Shown here one piece after another: positions 9,046 to 15,436 of a stretch of 15,436 nucleotides of DNA; positions within the stretch are counted from its first letter, which is position 1, and every line of letters begins with the position of its first letter. The translations under genes were made by a program, and so were the position numbers. The notes below the pieces were generated by a model. The model was given only the letters and a program-made list of their open reading frames with translations, was not told where the DNA came from and did no database searches. This DNA comes from Zopfochytrium polystomum (lineage: Eukaryota > Chytridiomycota > Chytridiomycetes > Chytridiales > Chytridiaceae), in NCBI GenBank assembly GCA_025765615.1, contig JAIVFJ010000676.1, positions 1 to 15,436 of the forward strand. The letters run 5' to 3'.

Positions 9046-10136
9046 CTATCCACCCACCACCATTAGCACATCCATACGGCCCGCGCCGGCAGCCATCGCC
9101 ATTGCTCGGCCGCTGTATTTAGAGTGAGGCCTCTGCGCTTCCACCACTCCAAAACGTGGAGATTGGCCGTTGGCGCTCGCTTGATCCATGGCAGCCTTCG
9201 TATAGTTTAGAGAAAGTTGGCTGTCTTTCCACCATTCGAGCTCGCGGCAGATCCCCACGCGCTCGCCCGATCCATGGCACCGCAAGTATATCGTACTTCG
9301 AATCCGCTTTCCAGCCACCATTGAAGAGCATTCGTAGTCCATGCAAGCTTGCACTGTCAAATGCTCTCGTGGTATACCTTGCTGGTTTGATCCCGCTTTC
9401 TTTCCACCATCGGAGCAAAGCCAAATCGCCTCGTGAGCTCGCCGAATCCAGTAGCTGTTCAGTGTATCGGAGCTCGCTTTGCTGTCTCTCCACCAATCCA
9501 GAACCGTAATCACCCCGCTCGGCCGGAAACTCCATCGCCGCGTTCGTGTACCGCATCTTGAGGCCGCTCTCGCGCCACCACTGAAGAACGGGAACTCGCC
9601 CGCGGAGACTCGCCTCGTCTATCCCTTCGTGCGTGTACCGCAGCTTGAGCCCGCTCTCTTTCCACCAGTCGAGAACCGCCACGTGTCCGTTATGGCTCGC
9701 CATGTCGATCGCGGAGGCAGAGTACTTTAGCTCCAACAAGTTCTGACTTTTCCACCATTGTAACTGCGACGTGTCCGAACTCGCTGGCGAGGTCCATAGC
9801 TTTCTTGGTATGCTCCAGCCGCAGCCCGCTGTCCAACCACCACTGCAGGATGTCAACGCGGCCGTGCTGGCTCGCCGTGCTGATCGCGTGACCAATGGGG
9901 TAATAACCTGTGCCGCTGGAGACCCATCGCGCGTTTCGACCGATCACTCTTAGAAGTTCCATGTCGCAGCGGATGCTGGCAGATGTCAGAAAGGAGAGGT
10001 CGGAACGAGCGAGAAGGCTGTGCACTTGACAGCCTCGCAGCTGGAACAGGGTGGCCAGCTTGAACCGGTCGGCCAGATCGTCCATGTATGTGCAGATCGA
10101 GGTGGCGACGATGGTTGGGACTGATAACGAGGACAT
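9046..10136 (-). CDS. F-box-like / Trp-Trp ankyrin-like repeat protein A
   Basis: ATG at 10134-10136 gives MSSLSVPTIVATSICTYMDD then LADRFKLATLFQLRG, an F-box-like helical start. Nine repeats follow, each of about 29 residues with the pattern Y[ST]..A[MI]D.AS..GHV.VL.WWK.SGL.L (e.g. ASHNGHVAVLDWWKESGLKL). The Ala-Ser/Gly-His/Val-Leu core matches ankyrin helices 1 and 2, with Trp-Trp where ankyrins carry Leu-Leu. The frame changes many times: distances between successive Trp-Trp codons are 88, 86, 89, 86, 85, 87, 90 and 85 nt, so six of eight intervals are not multiples of three. The last usable frame stops at 9046-9048. Function is unknown; a protein-binding adaptor role is inferred from repeat type. 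It is divergent from repeat gene B and tandem with COQ8. Confidence 0.75.
9141..9842 (-). repeat. About 87-bp tandem coding repeats, nine units (gene A)
   Basis: TGGTGG (Trp-Trp) codon pairs, seen as CCACCA on the plus strand, start at 9141, 9229, 9315, 9404, 9490, 9575, 9662, 9752 and 9837. The modal spacing is one 29-residue repeat. Units differ in sequence, so this is an old diverged array, not a fresh minisatellite. Confidence 0.8.
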
Positions 10137-10304
10137 GATATCTGATGCCTGCAGCTTATCGTATTGGGCGGCCCTTGCTATGGAATCTGCTGTGACCATC
10201 CAACCGCCTTTGAAGTTGTATTTTTTGAAGGGGTGTCGGGATGAGGTCAAGCACCTGCAGTGCCACATTTGGCTGTCAAGGTGGTCTTTGTGAAACAAGC
10301 CACC
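10137..10304. promoter_or_regulatory. Shared upstream region of divergent repeat genes A and B
   Basis: 168 bp separate the two start codons, which point away from each other, so this stretch must hold both core promoters unless the true starts lie elsewhere. No TATA box was recognised. The gene B start sits in AAGCCACCATGC, a good eukaryotic initiation context. Confidence 0.5.
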
Positions 10305-11702
10305 ATGCTACCGACCACTGTCTTCATCGTCGTCTGCGAATACCTCAACCACAGCGATCGCTTCCCCTCGCAGCCATCGCCCAGCTCCCGTTCGTCCTTA
10401 CAGCCACCGCAAGAGGCGCCAGCCACCGCGACGACGATTTCGTCTCCGTACTCGCCGACCCCGATCTTCTCGATATTCTCGCTCTTCACCCGCCCAGCGC
10501 ATTCGACGCCCTTCCCCTGGCCATCGAAGCCGCCGTCGTCGATCGAGCGAGCGCTCTCGGAAGAGTCGCTGTCCTCGAACTGTGGCGCCGCCGAAGGGGT
10601 GCCGACATCCCGTGCACCACGGCTGCGGTGGACGACGCCAGCGGCAACGGACACGTCGAGGTGCTGCAGTGGTGGAGGCAGCGGTGGCGCGAGCGGGAGC
10701 AGCCACCACCCGAGATCCCCTATACGCGACACGCATTCGAGCAGGCATGTGTGGGGGCGAAGTGGGATGTCATGGAGTGGTGGAGGCGCAGCGGGCTCCG
10801 CGTGCTCTGCTCGGATCGGCTGCTGGATATGGTGAGCGCGGAAGGTCGGCTGGACGTGCTGCGGTGGTTGAAGGAGGGCAAAACGGGAGAGGGCAGCCTG
10901 TCGACCAACAATCCGTGGACGTTCCGATACGCGAGCTCCTACAATCCGAACGACTTGATTTTAATCCAGTCACCGTCAGCTGGCACCGCTCGGCAGAGAA
11001 CGAACTCGAGATCCACAAGGATGGTCTCCTTGGGGCCACGCGAAACGGCCATCTTCGAGTGCTGCTTTGGTGGCAGCAAACACTCAAATCGAACTTCCGC
11101 GAAAGATTCCCGGTATCATGGACGAAGTGAGTAAAACGGGGAGGCTGGAGATGCTCGAGTTCTGGAGGCGGAGCGGAGTCAAGCTTTCGTACACGTCGGA
11201 AGCCGTTGACGGCGCGAGCGAGCGGCGACCTCCAAGTCCTTCAGTGGTGGGCGGCAAGCGGACTGAAGGTCCTGTACTCGGAAAAAGCGATGGATCGGGC
11301 CAGCGCCAATCACCACCTTCACGTCTTGAACTGGTGGAGCAGCTCTCGATTCACCCTGGAGTGCACAGCATCAACGCCATGGATTCAGCAAGCGGTAATG
11401 GGCATGTTGCAGTTCTACAGTGGTGGAAAGACACTGGCGTGGAACTGAAGTACAGCGCAATTGCTATTCACGGGGCAACTCTCTCTGGCCATGTGAACGT
11501 GCTACAATGGTGGATGGACAGCGGTCTGGAAATCAAGTATGTGCAGGAGACAGTGGACGAAGCGTTGAGTGGAGATCCAGCGGTGGCAGAATGGTGGCTG
11601 GCTGTGGGATTGCCCACACTGAAGGAGAAAATGGTCCAACCAAGTATCGAGTCGAACCAAACGCCATCCCTTGCCAAGAGCAAGTGGTCATGGTGGGGTT
11701 GA
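10305..11702 (+). CDS. F-box-like / Trp-Trp ankyrin-like repeat protein B
   Basis: The start MLPTTVFIVVCEYLNHSDR, then PLAAIAQLPFVL after a one-base gap near 10351, resembles an F-box (LP...I...YL...DRL.LA.I). It is closely matched by protein C (MLPSPILLAICEFLNGSDRL). A spacer (DLLDILALHPPSAFDALPLA) precedes repeats such as DDASGNGHVEVLQWWRQR, ASGNGHVAVLQWWKDTGVEL and SGHVNVLQWWMDSGLEIKY. The C-terminal cap DEALSGDPAVAEWWLAVGL also matches protein C. Repeat spacing is mostly 87 nt, but frame breaks fall between about 10870 and 11068, near 11130, near 11210 and between 11340 and 11420. TGA at 11700-11702 ends the final frame. Presumed role: protein-binding adaptor; no direct evidence. Confidence 0.78.
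10670..11597 (+). repeat. Trp-Trp repeat array of gene B
   Basis: TGGTGG or equivalent codon pairs start at 10670, 10778, 10865 (Trp-Leu), 11068, 11160 (Phe-Trp), 11245, 11332, 11421, 11508 and 11592. Intervals of 87 nt recur three times. The first interval (108 nt) carries an in-frame insert, RWREREQPPPEIPY, matched by a similar insert in gene C. Confidence 0.75.
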
Positions 11703-11734
11703 TGGCAGCTTTTTCAGTTGGGACGGAAACTCCT

Positions 11735-11740
11735 AATAAA
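11735..11740 (+). terminator. Probable polyadenylation signal of gene B
   Basis: A canonical AATAAA lies 32 bp after the gene B stop codon, a usual distance for 3' end formation. Confidence 0.5.
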
Positions 11741-12080
11741 TCCTCATCACACTTTTGTGCTTTCGAGCGTTCGCGACTTTCTCATCGAGATGACGAACAG
11801 AGTGCGGTGTGTGGATGTGTGTGCTTTACGTTGAAGGATTTTGTGTGTGTGCAAGCTCTATTGGGCGCAAAAAAAAAGGTACTGACCTTTCGCTCAAGGG
11901 CTCTTTCTCTATTCCCAATTCTGCGGAGCCTGCGCGCCCAGCGACGACATGAGCCGAGCCCTTCCTCAAGGCCCGTAGCAGCAACTGCAATGGCTGGCCC
12001 GTTTGCCGATTTAGTAAAGTTTGTCGGGCCCGATATGCGACTCTCGGCGGACTGAGCGGCGGACAAGCACAACAACAAAC

Positions 12081-12107
12081 AAAAAAAAAAAAAAAAAAAA
12101 AAAAAAA
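12081..12107 (+). repeat. Poly(dA) tract, 27 A
   Basis: Twenty-seven uninterrupted adenines, preceded by AACAACAAAC, 63 bp upstream of the TATA box. Poly(dA:dT) tracts exclude nucleosomes in fungal promoters, so this is probably part of the reductase promoter. An inserted retroposed poly(A) tail was considered, but no target-site duplication is evident. Confidence 0.7.
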
Positions 12108-12169
12108 GAAGCGAAATCGATAAACAATCAAAAGCATAAATCAATACAGCTCTTCCGTCATGGTGGGCG

Positions 12170-12177
12170 TATAAAAA
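12170..12177 (+). promoter_or_regulatory. TATA box of the aldo-keto reductase gene
   Basis: TATAAAAA in the context GGCGTATAAAAAGGCC, 86 bp before the ATG at 12256. Position and sequence fit a classical TATA-driven, possibly inducible promoter. Confidence 0.6.
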
Positions 12178-12255
12178 GGCCTACCTTCCAATCTGCGCAG
12201 CAGTCTATCTAGTGAAACGCCATAACTACCAAAACCTGCCTTAGCTCAATCAAAC

Positions 12256-13419
12256 ATGGCCTTTGTACCCCGTCCCCGCTCCAAAGACGCCCCTCGGCTT
12301 CCACCGCATCCAGCCCACAAAAGGCCGGCGTGAGAGTATCGCCCCTCTGCCTCGACGCCATGAACTTTGGCGACGCGTGGGCTCCGTTCATGGGCAAGTG
12401 CACCAAAGGCACGACGTTCGAGATCCTCGACTACTTCTTCCAGGCCGGCGGCAACTTAATCGACACCTCCACCAACTACCAAGGCGTGGAGAGCGAGCAG
12501 TGGATCGGCGAGTGGATGGCCTCGCGCAAGAACCGCGACCAGATCGTCCTCGCGACAAAGTACACGTCCTGCTACCCGAAACCGGGCGGGCCCGAAGTCG
12601 TTAAGATCGACTACCAGGGCAACCACTCAAAGAGCTTGCGACACTCGGTCGACGCCAGCCTCAAAGTTGGGCACAGACTACATCGACCTTTTGTACGTCC
12701 ACTGGTGGGACTTTTCCACGTCGATCGAGGAGGTCATACAGTCGCTTCACCGCCTCGTCCTCGCCGGAAAGGTTCTACATCGGCGTCAGCGACACCCCCG
12801 CGTGGATCGCGAGCAGCGCGAACCGGTACGCGCGCGACAAAGGTTTGACGGAATTTTGAGTGCACCAGGGCAGGTGGTCGGCCGCGGACCGCGAATTTGA
12901 GCGCGACATCTTGCCCATGGCGGTGTTGGAGGGTATGGCGCGGCGCGCTTGGAAGCGGCATTTTCAAGAGCGCGGCGGAGCTGGCGAGTACCCAGTCGGA
13001 GGGGCGGTCGGCGGCCTCCGCTTTGGACAAGCAGCGCGCCGTGGCGGCGGTGCTCGAAAGGGTTGCGAAGCGCAAAGACATGGTCATCACGTCGGTCGCG
13101 CTTGCCTATGTCTTGCACAAGGCGTCCTACGTGTTCTCCATCGTCGGCGGTCGCAAGGTCGAGCACCTCAAGGGCAACATTGCCGCCCTCTCGCTCGAGC
13201 TGAACCGAGGAGAACATTGCGGAGATTGAAGATGCCGCTCCGTTCGACATCGGGTTTCCGGTAGTTGTCTGTGAGTCTGCGGGGAGCGTGAGAGAGGCAA
13301 GGGGAGAAATGGAGCGTGCTTCAGCTTGGAGGAATCCAGAAGCGCTATCGAATACGAACCCTTCCCACGGGGCAATCGCAGCAAGGTGCGGTGGCTGGCC
13401 CTCCGCAATGAAATATTGA
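12256..13419 (+). CDS. Aryl-alcohol-dehydrogenase-like aldo-keto reductase, disrupted
   Basis: NADP-dependent reductase of the fungal aryl-alcohol dehydrogenase/norsolorinic acid reductase type. ATG at 12256-12258 gives MAFV, then PAPKTPLG, SPLCLDAMNFGDAW, GGNLIDTSTNYQG, LATKYTSCYPK, TDYIDLLYVHWWDFSTSIEE, YIGVSDTPAWIASSANRYA, QGRWSAADREFERDILPMA, TSVALAYVLHKASYVFSIVG and EIEDAAPFDIGFP. The AKR tetrad is present: Asp and Tyr in IDTSTNY, Lys in ATKY, His in YVHWW. The frame is broken near 12270, 12327, 12665, 12772 and 13205. There is also an in-frame TGA at 12857-12859, where the family has a residue before V/H-Q-G-R-W, and an apparent loss of about 11 nt near 12940 in the expected LAPWGALG motif. 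Homology ends near 13260; the next stop is 13417-13419. It is either a pseudogene or carries unusually many sequence errors. Confidence 0.8.
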
Positions 13420-13856
13420 GACATTGCGAGCTGGCTGTTGCCGCTGACGCCAACCTATGCAGAGTTTTTAGCCACGGTGACCAGGCGCAATCGACCAGCA
13501 TACGCACCGATATCTCACCTTTCCATTGCACCAACTTTGGGCCGCAAGCCACTCGATCACGTCATGCGAATCATTGACGGTCTAACGTTTATTTAGCATT
13601 TTCAGCGAGGAAGAGAACGCCCCGCGCGTGCCAGCCGGAGCAGCTGGGTGGAGCGGTCGACGGGTGTTGTCCGTAACTACTGCATTAATCACGCGGCTGC
13701 AAATCGAATTCCGCAAGCTCCGTCCTCGTCCAGAAGTGCGGAGATTGAAACGAACAAGAAAGGAAGACCACTCTGTGTCCCCGGACATTGCATGCATGAA
13801 TCTTGCGACATCGCGCCGCCAAAAAAGGAACGTCGCGTGACGTTTCGAGTGACCCC

Positions 13857-13881
13857 GCGCGCGCACGCACACACGCACACG
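13857..13881. repeat. Alternating CG/CA purine-pyrimidine tract
   Basis: CGCGCGCACGCACACACGCA and its continuation alternate purine and pyrimidine almost perfectly. It is a simple-sequence tract capable in principle of Z-DNA. Confidence 0.55.
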
Positions 13882-13918
13882 GCAGGCCTTCCTGACCTGC
13901 ACTCAGATCAGAACTACC

Positions 13919-13963
13919 ATATTATTTGTTAGCATTATTAATATTAATATATTTATTAATATT
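13919..13963. repeat. AT-rich near-palindrome
   Basis: A stretch of nearly pure A/T with TTAATATTAATATATTTATT at its core. The ATTAATAT and ATATTAAT words form inverted copies around the TATATT centre. It may be a simple AT island, a replication-start-like element, or a terminator; nothing in sequence decides. Confidence 0.45.
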
Positions 13964-14578
13964 TCTCCAAGGCGCTTCCGGCTGACGGACCCCAACATCA
14001 CGCCCCAAGTTTCGAGGCCGTGCCACGCTGGGCCGTGGAGGCAGGCTGTTTTCGTGGTTAAGGTGGTTCGTGGCCATTGCCGCTGAAGAAGTGTGAGGCA
14101 AAGAAAAGACAGAAATACAGTTGAAAGAAAAGAAAAAAATAAAGTTCACCCACCAATCATTATCATACATGACGAGCCGCAGCGGTACTCGGTCGGACAC
14201 CCGCCGCTGGATCCGCCGCTCCTGACAACCGTCTCGAGTACGCACGGCACTTTACCGTCCACTCCTGGATGCACCAAACCACAATACGCTCGCAGGGGCG
14301 TTCAAGTGCGGAAGTTGCTAGCTCATCTGGCTTTCGCCATTTTCGCTCTCCATAAGTGCCTATGTGAGGAATCCCTTTCTATCCACAAATCGAACCAATA
14401 AAATCACAGGCGCATTCTGTCGCAGTATCACTCCACACCCGGCAGCGTTCCAAGGGGAGAAGGCGGATTTGGGTAGGGATGGGTTTACTTTCGGTAAACT
14501 GAACAAGCGCAAGCGGGGCTGGGGCGGATTCGTGCTCCAGGGACGCAAACTCAGCCGCCAAACTCCAACCATTCTGCC

Positions 14579-15317
14579 ATGCTCCCGTCGCCGATTCTCC
14601 TCGCGATCTGTGAATTTCTCAACGGTAGCGATCGCCTCCGCCTCGCGGCCATCAGCTGCATTCCCTCAGTCCTCGTGGCTTCAGTGCGCAGTTCCGATTC
14701 ACGCGACCTTGTCGGCGGCCACCGAAATAGAGCTCCTCGTTCTGATCGCCCGGTGCGCTCCCTCCGCTCTAGATGCCTTCACGCCGTCCCTGCAGTCAGC
14801 CATCGACCGCGCAACAGCCCAGGGGCGTCTGGCCGTTCTCGAATGGTGGTATCGTCGCCTGGGTACTCAGATCCAGTCCAACGCACAAGCAGTCGACGCA
14901 GCCAGCGCCAACGGGCACCTCAAGGTTCTCGAATGGTGGCACCTTCGCTGGCGCGAGCGCCATCCCTTCAAGATCCCGTACTCTGTGAATGCCGTTGATC
15001 AAGCCAGCGGAAACAACCACGTCCACGTGTTGGAGTGGTGGAAGACCTCTCATCTCCGATTCATGTACACCGAGCTTGCGATGGACATTGCAAGCGCCTA
15101 CGGACACACGGCGGTCCTCCAGTGGTGGAAAGAAGCGGGTTTCCGCTTAAGTACAGCACAAAAGCTATGAACTGGGCCACGCACTACGGGCATGAACGTG
15201 CTGCAGTGGTGGTTGGACAGTGGACTTGAAATCAAGTGCTCCCGGGAGACTTTGGACGAGGAAATAAGCCATCCCATTGCTCGCGAATGGTGGCAGAATG
15301 TTGGGTTAAGGCGTTGA
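14579..15317 (+). CDS. F-box-like / Trp-Trp ankyrin-like repeat protein C
   Basis: ATG at 14579-14581 opens MLPSPILLAICEFLNGSDRL then RLAAISCIPSVLVAS, an F-box-like start nearly identical in pattern to protein B. After a frame change near 14690-14720 the protein continues LVLIARCAPSALDAF, IDRATAQGRLAVLEWWYRR, ANGHLKVLEWWHLRWRER, ASGNNHVHVLEWWKTS and ASAYGHTAVLQWWKEAG. After losses near 15138 and 15193 it reads KYSTKAMNWATHYGH and VLQWWLDSGLEIK. It ends in the family cap DEEISHPIAREWWQNVGLRR, TGA at 15315-15317. It has about 245 residues and six Trp-Trp units, shorter than A or B. It shares with B the insert RWRERHPFKIPY after the second repeat, so B and C are likely duplicates. Function unknown; adaptor role inferred. 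Confidence 0.8.
14844..15293 (+). repeat. Trp-Trp repeat array of gene C
   Basis: TGGTGG pairs start at 14844, 14934, 15036, 15123, 15207 and 15288, with intervals of 90, 102, 87, 84 and 81 nt. All are multiples of three, although the 84-nt interval contains two shifts that cancel. Confidence 0.75.
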
Positions 15318-15436
15318 ACGACGAGATTAGCACACCGAATGGCTTGCGCGCTTTGATGAACCGCCAATGGAGGGCTTTGTCGAAAGTCCTTTGCAGAAAA
15401 TAATGTTTTTCCTCTCAAATACTGAATTTGCGAAGC

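Larger units (their letters stand above)
11741..12255. other. Intergenic region with the reductase promoter
   Basis: No convincing gene. It holds GT-rich DNA near 11812-11850, an adenine tract, a TATA box and the 5' leader of the downstream reductase. Short open frames here run through the poly(A) tract and look like chance. Confidence 0.5.
13420..14578. other. Long intergenic region, no supported gene
   Basis: Short open frames occur on both strands (up to about 107 codons) but show no family motif and overlap each other. Contents seen: a CA/CG-rich alternating stretch, an AT-rich near-palindrome, a purine-rich A/G stretch around 14100-14145, and AATAAA at 14138-14143 and 14397-14402 that I cannot assign to a gene. 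The last few hundred bases are presumably the promoter of repeat gene C. Confidence 0.4.

Noticed and set aside
9046..11702. The 87-bp repeats as a CRISPR-like or minisatellite array
   Set aside because: Periodicity is at codon level with diverged DNA and a conserved amino-acid pattern; there are no identical repeats with unique spacers.
12081..12107. Poly(A) tract as the tail of a retroposed gene copy
   Set aside because: The sequence upstream is not a recognisable spliced copy, and no flanking direct repeat is visible; position before a TATA box fits a promoter element better.
12857..12859. TGA as selenocysteine or reassigned codon
   Set aside because: The aligned position is an ordinary hydrophobic residue, not Cys or Trp, and LIS1 and COQ8 read normally with TGA as stop.
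13420..14578. A tRNA or small RNA gene in the empty region
   Set aside because: No tRNA B-box (GGTTCGANTCC-like) or clover-leaf arms were found by eye.

Overview
This is nuclear DNA from a eukaryote with spliced genes, most likely an early-diverging (chytrid-type) fungus. Introns are short (41-121 nt) with GT...AG borders. The housekeeping genes are recognisable (LIS1/PAC1, mitochondrial COQ8, an LKB1/STK11-type kinase, possibly Aven). There are also three copies of a protein family built from roughly 29-residue, Trp-Trp-containing, ankyrin-like repeats of a kind I associate with chytrid genomes. No tRNA, rRNA, CRISPR array or transposase was recognised. The placement is inference; no taxonomic marker was searched.

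Layout. 15-635 (+): end of a possible Aven-like gene. 815-2591 (-): nine-exon LKB1/STK11-type kinase, convergent with the first gene. 2634-3607 (-): unidentified, low-complexity possible gene. 4198-5877 (+): six-exon LIS1/PAC1, the only long gene that reads cleanly from start to stop. 5956-6360 (-): possible small unidentified coding segment. 6540-8857 (-): COQ8 with a mitochondrial presequence. 9046-10136 (-) and 10305-11702 (+): a head-to-head pair of Trp-Trp repeat genes sharing a 168-bp promoter region. 12256-13419 (+): aryl-alcohol-dehydrogenase-like aldo-keto reductase behind a poly(dA) tract and a TATA box, heavily disrupted. 13420-14578: mostly non-coding, with an AT-rich near-palindrome. 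14579-15317 (+): third Trp-Trp repeat gene.

Reading-frame quality is the main caveat. Single-base frame shifts occur in nearly every gene, including COQ8 and the LKB1-type kinase, and most of those lie in or beside short homopolymers. Correcting one base at each restores strictly conserved family motifs. The simplest reading is consensus sequence error, not decay, although the aldo-keto reductase also has an in-frame TGA and an apparent deletion of about 11 nt and may be a real pseudogene. Coordinates for disrupted genes are therefore gene spans with exon borders in the evidence, not single translatable frames.

The genes do not form a pathway. LIS1 acts with dynein in nuclear positioning, COQ8 in ubiquinone synthesis, and the LKB1-type kinase in energy and polarity signalling. 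The repeat family has an F-box-like N-terminus, which suggests, without proof, lineage-specific substrate adaptors of SCF ubiquitin ligases.
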